Below are positions 8,239-19,762 of a DNA stretch of 32,105 nucleotides, piece by piece. A program made the position numbers and the translations under genes. The DNA is taken from contig MSJH02000041.1 of the NCBI GenBank assembly GCA_001931875.2, forward strand, positions 1 through 32,105, given 5' to 3'. Within the stretch, counting starts at the first letter, position 1. Each line of letters starts with the position of its first letter. This stretch comes from Byssochlamys sp. IMV 00236. Its lineage: Eukaryota; Ascomycota; Eurotiomycetes; Eurotiales; Thermoascaceae. The notes beneath the pieces were generated by a model that worked only from the letters and a program-made list of their open reading frames with translations, ran no database searches and had not been told where the DNA came from.

Positions 8239-11220
8239 CTAATTTTCATCTTCTATCCAACTTTTAGAAACATCCTCTTTTGCACTCTTAATAGCTGCAT
8301 CATATTGCTCAATTGATTTCTGAACAGATGTCAGCTTGGTTAACAGGTATCGAATACGAGCATCCACTTCTCGAGGTGGTCGGTTGGGTTGACTGATATT
8401 TGATAATTTTTCAATTGTATCTTCCAATTTCGCCATGTTTTCTTCAGCTTGTTTCTTTAAATACATATTTGTTTCAATCTCCATGGAAGAAGCAAACACT
8501 TTATCTGATACAAGACGCTTAAAGACTGTATAATGAATAGGTTTACCAGGTTTGATTGAGTTTGGTCGGCCTATGTTTCAGTTGGTTAGCTTGATAATTT
8601 TTCCATATTTTGATTTACCATCTTTATGCACGACGGTAATTAATTCTGTTCTTTCCATAGCTCTCAGGGGAGCATCATTTCCATTAAACAAGCTATCCCA
8701 CTTTAATTCATCATAATTGACCTATACAAAGTTTGTTAGTTGTTACAAGTCCAATAAAAATGTCCTATGAATTTACGCTGTGTTTTTCAGACAAGAGTTT
8801 AACGATGGTCCAGAATTGAATCGATGACCATTCAAGCTTGTTATCTTCGTTAGATGAATCACCAAATCCATACTTTCGAATTTCAATCAAATTACGTGTG
8901 ACGATATCCTCGAAAGCAGCTGTATAACGAGATGAGGAAACACATCTTGTTGTTAATTTCTTTAAAAACTTACATAATGCATCCATATTCATCTTCATCT
9001 TTTGAACAAGGACTTCTAATTCTGTAAGACGTCCACCCAAAGCTGACACGATTTCAGGAAGGTTGGGATCAGTGACTTCTTCACCCAGTTGCTTCTTAAT
9101 AAATGACATGGCCATTTCAGGTGGGGCATCAGAGAGGGTGATACTCGAGAACGTCTTTCCAGGAAGAGCTAACAGAGAAATGATTACCATACACATGTCA
9201 ATTAAAGTAGTTGTTTACCTTTGCCCAAGGTTTTCATGACGCTTGCATTCGAACTCACAAAGACGACATGGGCAATACCATTTTCGATCAAAAGAGCTGC
9301 CCATTCTGCCAATTCTTCCCATAGGATGGCAGATTTAGACGTTTCACGATACATGAAATTATCAATGACAACGATAGGAATACTGTGTTGATCCAGATTA
9401 TCCTCTTCTCCTGGCTTTTCACCTTCGTTCTCTTCAGGTGGCTTTTCGGTCTGCTTTGGAACAGTTACCTTATGACCTACGATAAAATCCTTGAACTTTT
9501 GAAGCAAATTGGTCGTGTCTTTTTCATCTTCAGCAAGTAAACGTGCTTCTTTTTCACTTGGTATGGTATCACGTAAAGCAATAGCAACCGTTTCCAAAAT
9601 ATTCTTCATTTGAGAATCAGGTGAGGATGCAAGGTTGGCCTTTTGACCTGTTGTGGCTGCTACGACCGTGTCGATCAAACCGCTCATAGAGGATACCCAT
9701 GTGAACACTGGGAAGTAGCCGACTTCCTTGGCCAAGTTTTTTGTCATTTCTGACTGGTTTCTTGCATTGGCAATCCTTTCACAATCAATAAATAGCTTGT
9801 GCCTATGACCAAATTTTCAGTATATCTCTTTTATAATCGTGGCTTCTTACTTCTTTTCATGAATGGCTGCCTTGACAAGAGCAGATTTTCCGCTTCCTTT
9901 ATGGCCAGTGATCAGGATAAATGTTTCTACACGAACCTTATAAGTTAAGAGATTCTTATATCTCTCTCTCTATATCTTCTTTACCTGGTCTCTCAGCAAG
10001 CCAAGATTTTAATTTTTCAGTCTGCTCAAAATCATCAGCCCATGCTGAACCTTCAGGTAGTGGCTGTCGATCGTCCCCAGGAATAAGTCTAGCCCAAGTC
10101 TCCTTGCGCAGCCAACGATAGAGCGCATATTCTTGAGGATTAAATCGTTGGGTGACTTTAGAGGTAACAAAGAAGATACGGATGGGATCAAACACTGCAT
10201 AAGTGACACCTGCAAAGACAGCAGCAATCACAGGTACAGTAATACGAGGATGATTGACCAGCCAGTCCTTGACTACATTCGTACGCTATTAACAATAAGT
10301 CTCATTTCTTTGCAAGTTGATGTTACCATCTTACCATCTGTTTTTCATACAAAATGTTTAATCGGGTGTTATCAATCACATGTCCATGTAAGCAATTGCG
10401 AGCACTTGTTGCATATCGTATGCGAGTAAATTGGACAATAGCATATCGTGCAGGATCTTTTCCTATATTGGGATTAGGATAAAGCGAGATATCAAATATT
10501 CTTCCATAGGGCCTCAAATGAGTGTAGAGCGCCTCCACATTGGTAGGATCACCTTGAAACTCGATACGAAGTCGAGGTGTTGGATATCTAGCCAAGATGT
10601 CCTCCAAGAAGGGTTGTCCCTTGACTAAAAAGGCTCTCACCTGTTGTAGATTGAAAGGAGCAACGATATTTGATTGTTGAATATACTCTTGTATCCTTTC
10701 CACAATATCCTTTGCTTTCTCTGTCTTAGTCGCGTCTGTGCTTCTGAAAGTAAACTTTACGATAGCCCCGCCGTCCTTTGTGCTAAAGAAGGGTGTTATT
10801 GTTTTCTGCATAGTAACTTTTAAGCGTGTTACCGAGCAATGATTTCTTTTATGGCAAAGTCATGAGGTAGATCGGGGGAAGGTATCGCTTGATGTACTTT
10901 TGACTCCAAAAGTGCTTTTGAATTTCTGAATACAAGTTGTCTTATATCCCATACACTCATTCGTAATGGAAATACATTGTCCAAATAAAGTTGTGCTGTT
11001 TGCTCGGTTACACCTATATTGGAAGCTGTTGTATTTGGAACAACCAACTAGTATGTGGTGATTAGAAAACAGGCTAGGTTATGAAAACAATAGTTATTAC
11101 GTTTTGTAGGCCTTCAGTAAGTCTCAGTCTGGTTGTCTGAAAGGACCTATGAGTTGGCTTGCCATAGAGCCTTGGTATTTGGTGACAGGATCCTTTCCAA
11201 GTGCTGATCCTTGAAAACAT
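8239..11220 (-). CDS. YME2: Yme2-like mitochondrial inner-membrane protein (856 aa)
   Basis: Nine exons: 11220-11101, 11047-10833, 10782-10335, 10285-9985, 9926-9851, 9802-9219, 9168-8777, 8721-8619 and 8570-8239, giving exactly 857 codons. All introns are GT-AG, 48-58 nt. The first exon encodes 40 residues without Asp and with one Glu, rich in Arg, Ser and Thr, an apparent mitochondrial presequence. Next comes the LDNVFPLRMSVWDIR segment shared by Yme2 proteins, then an RNA-recognition-like fold (about 182-259, PRLRIEF to ARYAIVQF), a membrane span (about 276-292, VPVIAAVFAGVTYAVFDP) and an ATPase region with Walker A GHKGSGKS (369-376) and a Walker B-like IPIVVIDN. The C-terminus is a coiled coil. 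Yme2/Prp12 (RNA12 domain) takes part in mitochondrial nucleoid structure and DNA escape in yeast. At 856 aa it matches yeast Yme2 (about 850). The Walker A exon is only 76 nt long. The upstream neighbour is divergent; the downstream SKT5-like gene runs the same way. Confidence 0.93.
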
Positions 11221-11414
11221 TTTTTTCTCTCTCTCTTTTGTACCCTCTCCTTTTTGAATAATACAATTGACAAAATGAAATCAGAGACAAATGAGATCAC
11301 TAAGTCAAACTTTTAATCTCAGATCGCAATTGTTTTAAAATGGTCTGCTTTTTTAGCACGATAAGCTGTACCCCACACTCTTTTAATAGTTTTCTTTTTT
11401 CTTTTCTATTTTGT
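11221..11414. promoter_or_regulatory. bidirectional promoter between YME2 and the metalloprotease gene
   Basis: Only 194 bp separate the two start codons. The stretch holds a CT-rich block at about 11227-11237 and no separate ORF of its own. Regulatory role is inferred from position. Confidence 0.45.
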
Positions 11415-13420
11415 ATGAATTCAGCTGGCTGGATTAAATCACTACTCGTTATACTAATTCTTACAGTACATGTGAATCCTAGTTGGTGTGATGATTCAGC
11501 CTTTATAGCTACAGATCCTGACTTGATAGGTTATGCTAGTTCTCAAGAAGCTATGACAAGTACAAGTACAACAAAGAATCAAAGGCATTTAAAAAGGAGC
11601 AAGACGGATCATGATACGATTGAGAACGTTGTAAATACATCCAGTACATGGCATCCCAGTAGCACGCTTGTAACATACCTTAATACAACCACTTCAACCT
11701 CCTCATACAGTGCCTTACCAACTTCATCTGATAGAAAAGGCGATACCTTGAACGATACTATGCATCAGTATTCTAATACATCTGATCAACTTGTACAATA
11801 TCACTTTAATTGTAAAGCAGATGAGGCCTTTTGTAGCAAAATTAGTAATTCAATTAACGCAGCTATCAATGAATTCACACAAGTGGTGAATATCAAAGTC
11901 GCTTTATTGTAAATCTCTTTGTAGTGGACATTTTTCAGCTTTGGTAACTAATATTACACATGTTAGGCTTAAAATATCATATTACAGTTTTTGCGAAATA
12001 TCATGTTCTAATAGCACATACGGGTGGGGTGTGCCCACCTCACAGGTACGTTGATCAAGAAATAAAGATAGCAAACAATGATTGATCATAATGTATGTAC
12101 CTACAGTTTACACTTCCATTTGATGAGGATGATGATTTAAGCTATATATACCCCCAAGCACTAGCCAAGCAGTTAGCACCCTACAGCAGCCATTCGCTAT
12201 GGTCAAACTACGATCTTGAGATCGCCATCAACCACGACGTATACATGAACTCGGTAAATACAGAGCAGGCTATCCGTAACGGATGGAATGGCACATCAAC
12301 ACCACCTAATGGGAAGTTTTGGTTTTCAGTAAGTATTCTCAAAAAATGAAGTGGGAAAAGAGTGATTAAATAGCTCGAATAGAATGACACCGATATTTTA
12401 GATTATCAAGTAGACTTTCGTGCCGTCTTTTTACATGAACTACTTCACGGCCTTGGAATACTGAGTTCATGGGCAGCGTATTTTTGGACCAAAATGTCAC
12501 CCTTTAGAATGCTGATCGACGGTATCATAGACCCACTCAAAGTTGAACTTGTGACGCCTAGTCCATACTGGTTTGTGGATGGAGACGCTGGACCAGCTTA
12601 CCTCAGCGGGTTTCAGCCAACGATGATCTTTGACAAACACTTGACCGTGATTGATAACAGTTTTAACACGACAAGAAGTTCCTTCCGTCTGTCAGAACTT
12701 GCGGTCGATATGCAGAAAAACTTTTGTGTAAACAATACAGAAGATGCATTCATCTTCAACTTTGTTCAAATTTTTAGTGCCGCCAATCAATCAGTGGCTG
12801 CACATAAATTATGGGTGTCACTCTCTCAACCAGAGACATTACGTTTTCAGTTCCGGCCGCCTCCCGTTGCCAACAGTAGTTTCAATCGTATAGATTACCT
12901 CAATCGAACGTATCAAAGTATGACGTTACTTACAGGTCAGGACATGTTTGCCGAACTTGTGCATGAAACGGTGGATCCATCAGTGAATAGGCCCGGTTTG
13001 AAGATTGCTCATTTAGATGATATGTATGCAGACACTGTGGATTTTTTGATGACGCGAGTATATCATCCAGGCAGAACTTTAGAGAGCTTGGTAACAGAGT
13101 ATTACAACGAGATACCAGAGATACGATACAATACGACAATGAACAATAGCACGGTCGTCGAGAAGATCTATAGATCACCTATAGGACCTGGAATCCTTCG
13201 TATGCTCGATTCTTTGAAATACTCGACTGTATTGACCAATACGAATTATACGACAGATGAGAGTGTAAAGACGCTTAAGCCTCGTACGTCATGCGATAAT
13301 AATAATGCGAATCAGATCAAGACAACACCTTCATCTATTTCCATTGCGACTAGTATTAAGATAAAGTTGACTTACGTAATAGTTACCTTGGGTTCTATGC
13401 TTTTTGTTGTATCTATATAA
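11415..13420 (+). CDS. secreted HELLH zinc metalloprotease-like protein, probably GPI-anchored (603 aa)
   Basis: Four exons: 11415-11908, 11988-12045, 12107-12328 and 12383-13420 (604 codons). An in-frame ATG at 11340 exists, but ATG 11415 gives a clean signal peptide (WIKSLLVILILTVHVNPSWC). A Ser/Thr-rich stretch follows, then FCEISCSNSTYGWGVPTSQ and YIYPQALAKQLAPYS. Exon 4 carries AVFLHELLHGLGILSSW; HELLH lies at 276-280 and fits the HExxH zinc signature with a following Gly. Many N-x-S/T sites are present. The C-terminus is Ser/Thr-rich and ends in a hydrophobic tail without charged residues after the last Lys (LTYVIVTLGSMLFVVSI), as in GPI-anchor signals. I infer a wall or plasma-membrane ectoprotease. 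The third zinc ligand and the peptidase family are not certain. Intron 1 (79 nt) is the least sure: it restores frame but an extra short exon cannot be excluded. Confidence 0.75.
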
Positions 13421-14225
13421 ACCATACTTTTTGATGATAATCTAATACTTCCAACAAGATTAACCCCAGGTATTCCAGTATTAATGAGTGATGATGCGTT
13501 CATTGTTGTCTCACAAGAATACGTGGATCCTTTGTTTCTAATTTCACATCATAATGAGTATTACGCTTTTTGCTTCGCAGTTTACATAGCAACGGCTGTG
13601 ACGTAGTAGCCGCAGCTTGACCATATCTGATGTCTCAAGATCTTCAAGGTTTTATTATTATTCTGTTGTGTTAACTAAGAAACCCATGATCGATGCGATT
13701 GATTTTGCTTGTACGTAAAACATCAAAACAAATTGGGTAAGGCCCGAATACACTAACGCGTTGGTACACATAAAGATGTAACCAAGTGGCTGGGTAACCT
13801 GTATTCTGATCTCTCCCCCCATTCCCCCCCACATCTGGCACCCTTAAATTTCCTTATTGTTTGTAGGCGCAGTCGCATACAGTGAAACATATACTTTATC
13901 TCGCTTACTAAGCCCTTACTAATAAATGGCCCTTGAGCTGCTTTATCAAGTGGCGTAGGTGTATATATAATATATATATATGTTTAACAGGGATCGTGAC
14001 TTGGACTTGGCAAGGGAGTTTATAATGCATTGCCATCTGCTTTTTCATGCGCATAAAAATTTGGCTCTGTACAAAGTGACACAATAGATTCCGATATAAT
14101 TGACTTTTTAGATTTATTCTGATTGTTTTATTATTTATATAATTAAATTATTTATATTCCTTTTTTATTCCTTTCTTTCCTTTGTATAATTTTTTATTCT
14201 ATATTTATTTATCAATTCAATCATC
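13421..14225. other. intergenic region with AT microsatellite
   Basis: There is no supported gene in about 800 bp. It holds a C-rich patch near 13816-13830 (runs of six and seven C) and an AT dinucleotide run near 13961-13981. The last 120 bp before the next ATG are very T-rich. Possible promoter functions are positional only. Confidence 0.5.
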
Positions 14226-14872
14226 ATGGCTATACATATGCCAGGAACAACATTTAAATCAAAGATATACACAATCCTAAACAAGTTCACAAACATAGAA
14301 CGATGCAAACGAAAGCACAGTCAAGATACAACACATACAACAGAACGTCCTCCTTTAAGGAAATATAGTGATGCCACATCGGTGGGCACCTATGATTCAA
14401 CAACAAGTGTCATAGATAGATTTCGGCATGCATTGCCATTCTTTCGCGGTAGAGGTTCATTGAATATATCACCAGTAGAAGAAATGTCTATGTCAGAACC
14501 ATTTGATTATTCAAAAGAATTAGAAAAATTACATTCATTATACACTTTAGCCCAAGATGAGGTAAGATTAAAAATATTTATAAAAATGAGCGCAGTTAAT
14601 ACTCATCTCCATGGCAACAGCTTAGTTATGCTGAAGATTCTATTGGCTCTTTTTATTACTCTGGCGATATCCTTGCTGCGCGAGAAGCCTTAGATAATTG
14701 CATCAGTAATTTTATGCAGCTGCTTGAACATATATCGGATCCTGTTACACGTGAAGAATTGAGATCCTCAATGACACCCAAACTAGTTCGACTACAGTCG
14801 AAGATAGCTGGATTACCCTTAGACGAACCACCCAATCGTCTCGATAGCCACTACCATAATGATTACTATTAA
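14226..14872 (+). CDS. uncharacterised helical protein (195 aa)
   Basis: Two exons, 14226-14561 and 14621-14872, joined in phase 0 by a 59 nt GT-AG intron. The N-terminal 90 residues are basic and Ser/Thr-rich, with an RFRHALPFFRGRGS patch. From about residue 97 the sequence is helical: DYSKELEKLHSLYTLAQDE across the intron to LSYAEDSIGSFYYSGD, then AAREALDNCISNFMQLLEHI and a Pro/Asp-rich end. The continuous heptad-like pattern across the splice supports the gene model. The small helical unit recalls short adaptor domains, but I do not recognise a family and assign no function. Confidence 0.7.
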
Positions 14873-16177
14873 TAATATGTGTGTAAATAAATAACTTTCT
14901 TTCTTGTACATAAATATATACTATTTGCTGAATTTTAAAATACCATCTACAAAATATACATATTTGTAAATAGATCAATTATAATAGGCTGTAAAAGGAA
15001 TAGGGCTTTACCCCATATTCCAGGATTCTCAATGATGGGACATTGTTTAGGATAATCTTTTAGGAAGAAGACAATCAATACATATTGATTTGAAAGGGCT
15101 CTTTATTTATATAATAATAGTAATAACAAAAAAAAATAGGACTCATTATGAATATTCTATTATCATAAAAAGAAGTAAAGAAATCCATAGAGTAACGATT
15201 ATAAAATAAAATAAAAGATATTGAGATTAGACATCTTTGATGAACCATAACAGATTTGAAAACGTTGTACAATGCCTTCGGCATCAATTTGGGGGTATGT
15301 TTTGGGGGATAACGAATGACGTGTTTGGTATGAATCATAATACTAACTTGGGTACAAACCTGCAGTAGAACACGCATTCTATTTCATCTGATGAGAATAA
15401 CGTATAGTAACAATAACTATAGTAGCCACTAAAATACACCTTTTTCAGAAATTATTCGCACACATTACAAGACCAATACCAATTAAACACTTTGTCTTTT
15501 TTATTATTTAAAAAGACAACATTTAATACATAAAATGAGCTTGATATTTTTGAGAAAAGATAAATGTGGTCAAGACTTTATACAAAATAAAAAGTTGCTA
15601 GGGAATTTGTTTAAATAGTCTGATCTTGGCTTCTTTGGACCAAAAGGTAAAACCAGCTATTCCCCAGCTAGCCCTAAGGTATGTTATATTCTTTACTCTC
15701 GTAAGAAACTAATATGTAGTTTTATAGATCATAAAATCGAAAACAGTAACTGGTGCTAATTGGGAGTAGTTTGGTTCTTACCAAACCTTGGTCCCATCCG
15801 CTCTCTTTCTTGCTCTCCTCTCTTATCTCTTGCTCTTCTCTTTTCCCTTCTTTTTCCGGGCCAGTTATCGCTGACCTTATTTGGTGCACTTCGGGTAAGA
15901 TATTAATAATCTCTTTCATAAGTTTACTCACTTTTCTTGTCTCTTTTTTTCTCTTATAAACTCTCTCTTAATGTAAGTAATTAATGCCAATGTAAATAAC
16001 TGATTTACTAATCATTTCTTTATTCGTCCTTTTGCTTCTGATGGGCTCTCTTTTTTAGTATTTGTTGTATCTTTTGTTATTATTTGTTGTCTGAAATTAT
16101 CATTTTATTTTATCAGTGTGTGAATAAAGTGTAATCACACTGGCATTAATCCTCCTATAAAAATCACATGCGTCTTA
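14873..16177. other. long intergenic stretch, weak ORFs only
   Basis: About 1.3 kb without a gene I can support. The minus frames at 15075-15377 and 15722-15931 are open. One alternative minus frame near 15181-15345 reads as plausible protein (SLSPKTYPQIDAEGIVQRF) but is bounded by stops without start or clear splice sites. A CT-rich run lies at about 15797-15855. Confidence 0.4.
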
Positions 16178-16498
16178 TTACTGTTCTATCAATAAACAGC
16201 TACTTTGGTGGTTATCGACTTTTCGTCTTTTACAAATATAAAACTGAATACAACAAGTTTGCATCGACAAAGACATAAATCTATTAAAATGACTAAGCTG
16301 CTGATACAGTGAAATGTGGGTTGGATTTAAGGTAGATCTTCGACTACTGTATGATTCAAAGCAGAGTTTGCGCTTTCCAGAGATGCTATCATCACGGTGG
16401 GGTTTCGAAAAGGGCTTCATTTTGCTAGCGTCACTGATGCTTGTTTTAGAACGAAATACTTTGGTGATAAAAAGTACAAGAGTTTGATCGACGATCAC
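16178..16498 (-). CDS. hypothetical small protein, weak
   Basis: A 106-codon minus-strand ORF (or from the internal ATG, MKPFSKPHRDDS) rich in Ser, Lys and Arg in its first half (SGKRKLCFESYSSRRS) and Cys-containing at the end. No domain is recognised. It stands alone in a gene-poor stretch. It may be a real short gene or a chance ORF. Confidence 0.25.
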   Translation of the reverse strand: MIVDQTLVLFITKVFRSKTSISDASKMKPFSKPHRDDSISGKRKLCFESYSSRRSTLNPTHISLYQQLSHFNRFMSLSMQTCCIQFYICKRRKVDNHQSSCLLIEQ

Positions 16499-17135
16499 CG
16501 GGAGACAGCACTAAATACCCAAGTTGATCACGACCAACTACTGCACGCTAACACCCAGGCGTCAATAATGTGACACACCTTTTACAATCCACTCAAAAAG
16601 AGTACTCATAGAGCTTATCACAGCTTGTACCTGTCCCCAAATTATACTATAGTGCTCATCTACGGGATTACACTATAATTGCACATGACAGTCATATCCA
16701 ACGAGGGATCTGAATGTTATAAAGACTTCACTTTTAATCTTTTTACTTAATCAAGACCATAGCGCTAAACAAGCAATTGCAACAATATATTTCTATCAAG
16801 AAAATGACGCATAGATAGTGGCATTAGTGCCTACTCTCTAAGTAGTACAAACCGCTACATGATCTCATACATCATTCTTGTGTTTAATAAACTAGAGTCC
16901 TTTTCTCCTCACAAAGAGATCGTCACAAAGGGGTTAAGTTTTTAGCCTTTATTACCAAAGGAAAATGATTTTAGCTAGAGATATAAGACAGCTCATCCTC
17001 CCATTGTTGTATAGATGCAGTCTCAAGTGTTTGTAAACAATTACATATGGTATAAACATTTTATTGATTTGGATCATTTGTTACTATGTTACGTAATCTT
17101 GCCTCATCATGCTCGTATCACCCATATGCAAATGA
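16499..17135. other. intergenic, nothing supported
   Basis: AT-rich sequence between the weak small ORF and the SDE2 stop codon. I see no ORF, repeat or RNA gene here. Confidence 0.45.
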
Positions 17136-17995
17136 TTATTGTTTACTCTTCCCTTTTCCTTTCTTTTGGCGGTTACTAGCTTTAGCCTCCTTCTTGTCTT
17201 CCTTTTCTTCTACTTTTACTTCCTCTTTTTCTACTTTCTTTTCCTCTTCCTGTTTCTCCTCTTCCTCCTCCTCCTCCTCCTCCTCTTCTTCTTCTTCTTC
17301 TTCATTATCCTCATCTTCATCAGAGATATCATCATTAAACAGACATTGAGATGTTGAAGCTACTGGCTTATGGTTGCCATTATGTGAAGTCTTTTGTTTC
17401 TTTAGTGCTTGTCCTATAGCTGACTTTACTCCTTCAACTACTTCTTCTTTGCTTTCTAAAAATTCATTATCATCAAACAAATGCTTTCTTGGTTCTCTTT
17501 CTTTCAATGCTTCTTCTATCTTTCGCTTCAATCTTTCTCTTTTTTCAGCTTCTCGTTTGGGAAGAGCATCCAATTCTTCTTGCAATCTGCGAGTGGATTA
17601 ATTAGCTATTACCTATTTGTGTTTTGCTGAATTTACCTTTTAGCTTCATTCACGCTTCGAATTCGTCGTCCTTGCAAGTCTCTGCATGCTTCGAAATTAG
17701 TTGTCTTTTGAGCATTCATTCGACCGCCTTGAGCACGAAGCATAGATCCAAAACCTCCTTTACCACCCAATAAACGAGCTGACAAGTTGAAATGAAGAAT
17801 GTCTTTATCTGATTCTAGCGGCTGTTGATCATCAATATCAAGTCCTCCAATCGTTCGTAGTACTTGTTGATCTACAGGAATGTGTGTTTTGGAGAATATT
17901 TCCTGCTTTAAATCATACACTGTGTAAGTGCTTGACTCTATCGGCAGACATAATGTAGCATTATTCGAAAGTAAAGAGATAATTGCTTGGGCCAT
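17136..17995 (-). CDS. SDE2: Sde2-like ubiquitin-fold splicing/silencing factor (269 aa)
   Basis: Two exons, 17995-17637 and 17586-17136, split by a 50 nt GT-AG intron (270 codons). Start at ATG 17995 (MAQAIISLL). The upstream in-frame extension to 18079 is Phe-rich leader. Residues 1-76 form the Sde2 ubiquitin-like domain. They are followed by the diagnostic [17 protein letters not shown] with GGKGG at 77-81, where a ubiquitin protease cleaves after the first GG in known Sde2 proteins. The next segment ([20 protein letters not shown], then [15 protein letters not shown]) is the conserved Sde2 core. The released C-terminal part, starting with Lys79, joins the spliceosome in fission yeast and acts in excision of selected introns, silencing and telomere upkeep. 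The C-terminus is low complexity: about 16 consecutive Glu and then a Lys-rich end. Family call is firm. Confidence 0.93.
17256..17303. repeat. CTC/CTT trinucleotide tract encoding poly-Glu
   Basis: About 16 consecutive CTC, TTC or CTT-type triplets on the plus strand, read as GAG/GAA on the minus strand within SDE2. The mixed codons suggest an older or selected tract rather than fresh slippage. Confidence 0.85.
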
Positions 17996-18227
17996 CTTGT
18001 TGAAAGGAAAAATAAAGAAGGAAATAGAAAAAAAAAAAGAGATAAAGCATATAGGAGAGTCACGTGCACCAATAGCCAATCAATCATAGCTATTAAAATT
18101 GCAGAATAAATATAAAATAGATTCTTCTTAAAATAGGGAAATATGAAGATAGTTCCCCTCCTTGTATGAAAAGAGACGTTAGAACTGATGGAATGATTTT
18201 AATTTTGAAAAATATAATGTATACAGT

Positions 18228-19581
18228 TTAAGATTGCTTGCATTCAGGAGCATTTTCAGTTTTAGCAGGCTTCTATTATAAATGTTTAGTAACGTTTTCT
18301 TTATAAAAGATGATTTAAGCTTACAGTATCGTCATCATCATCATCATCATCGTCGTCGTCATCATCAATATCATCATCACTAAGGAAGTCATCTTCATCA
18401 AAATCGTCTTCATCATCATAATCTTCATATTCAAGTGCCTTTCCTGTGAAATAATCAACAGCGTGAGGAATAATCTTTTCCTTGAATTCTTCACCCATTT
18501 CATAATCAGCTTCCAACTTGGCATCTAAACCTTCAGCCTCATCTTCATCCAATTCTTCAGAGTCATCTGGGAGAACAGGAGGGTTGAAGAAGTTGAAGAA
18601 TGATTCAGCAGGAACTGTACGCTTGACGACACGGGTTTTGTTGGTGCCCTTGTGGCGCTGCTTCTTTGTTTCAATAGTGACAGTCAAGTCCTTGCCTTCT
18701 TTCCAATCGATATCACATCCTTCAGCATGATCATAAACGTAATCACCACCGCTCACATTGTCTTGATAATAGTAGGTCTTGGTAAGCACTTTGTTGGTGA
18801 AGTAATCGTTTTCAGTAAACTCGAATTCTATTTGGAAACCAGGTTTCTCGAGATAGCTTAAACGAATATCGACAAGATGCTTCAAGGCATTACAATCTTC
18901 ATCTGTGATTGTTTCACCAATTTGTGGGTGGGTCTTTAAGGCTGTCAACCAGAATTCGGGAATACCCGACGCATTCTCATCTGTGCTCTCTATTGCATCG
19001 TTTTCCTTATCGTCCTCCAAATCACTTTGATCTTCTTCTTCATCTACTTTGGCACCAAGGGCTACTTCTTCTTCTGTAGGTTCGTATTTACCAGTGATCA
19101 CTTCAGCACGTTTGGTGTATAATGGGCGGTATAACTCTAGATATTTCTTTTCTAAAGCCAAGACTTCCTTTTGAAATTCTCCTTCCAATTCAGCATGTTT
19201 GGATTGAAGAAACTTTAAGCCATTGACACGACGTTGAACAGAAGCAGGAAGTGGTTCACTGATGAGATTACCTAATCTGCCTTGAAGCATGCTCATCAGA
19301 CCTGGATTATTTTGACCAGCAACACCTAATGAATTCTGTGTCAGTGACTTGACAACAAATTTTTTGTGTATTGTTCTTATACCTGGTGTACTAATAGTTT
19401 CTATCTCTTCAGAGATGGAAGGAACTGTAGGAATAGATTGTGAGCTTATGGGAGCTGCGTTTATAGGTGTATTTTGTGGAGTGGGTGCTGTCACTTTCTT
19501 GTTCTTGATTTCAACTAGAGTCAATAATTAGATAAGAGAAATGATGACATGGCTTCTATTATTACCTGCTTGCTGATCCAT
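18228..19581 (-). CDS. NAP1: NAP1-family nucleosome assembly protein (397 aa)
   Basis: Exons 19581-19566, 19514-19383, 19325-18325 and 18272-18228 (398 codons). The first exon holds only five codons plus one base (MDQQA). The NAP core is clear: SVQRRVNGLKFLQSKHAELE, the long helix EFQKEVLALEKKYLELYRPL, FWLTALKTHPQIGETITDED, FTENDYFTNKVLTKTYYY, IDWKEGKDLT and SFFNFFNPP. These are typical of Nap1 histone H2A-H2B chaperones. The tail is strongly acidic, ending in about 13 Asp. A last 45 nt exon adds KPAKTENAPECKQS; the CKQS end resembles the CaaX-type CKQQ of other NAP1 proteins and suggests farnesylation. The intron at 19382-19326 (57 nt) is a multiple of three and its retention leaves an open frame (416 aa). 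I prefer splicing because the retained 19 residues are basic and unlike NAP1. Confidence 0.92.
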
Positions 19582-19762
19582 AACAAAGAGTTCCTTTATG
19601 AATAAATAAAAAGTCCTGAGAAAAGGCTTAGGGCAGGGAATTCATCATTTAAAAAAACTTTTTGGTTGTGACTGATTTGTCATTTTTGTCGGTGATTCAA
19701 TAAATGAGAATAAAAGGCATGTATGATAAAGGGGCGCAAAAGGAAATGAAAAAGTTTATTGT

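Noticed and set aside
9956..10000. YME2 exon 4 extending to its ORF stop, or acceptor TATAAG near 9931-9937
   Set aside because: Only the donor at 9984 joined to the acceptor ending at 9927 keeps frame into ETFILITGHKGSGKS.
10323..10811. Separate 162 aa gene starting MQKTITPFF
   Set aside because: The spliced YME2 model joins it to the upstream exon through a 50 nt intron (10832-10783) in exact frame. Treating it alone would leave a 27 nt intron or a truncated Yme2.
15075..15377. Minus ORF of 100 codons
   Set aside because: It ends in a run of Tyr from AT-rich sequence, and another frame in the same stretch looks more protein-like. No consistent model was found.
15722..15931. Minus ORF MSKLMKEIINILPEV with a Glu/Lys-rich middle
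   Set aside because: It is mainly the complement of a CT-rich tract, with no splice partner or motif. Composition alone explains the coding look.
17086..17357. Ser-rich and Phe-rich plus-strand ORFs with long homopolymers
   Set aside because: They are the complement of the poly-Glu tract of SDE2.
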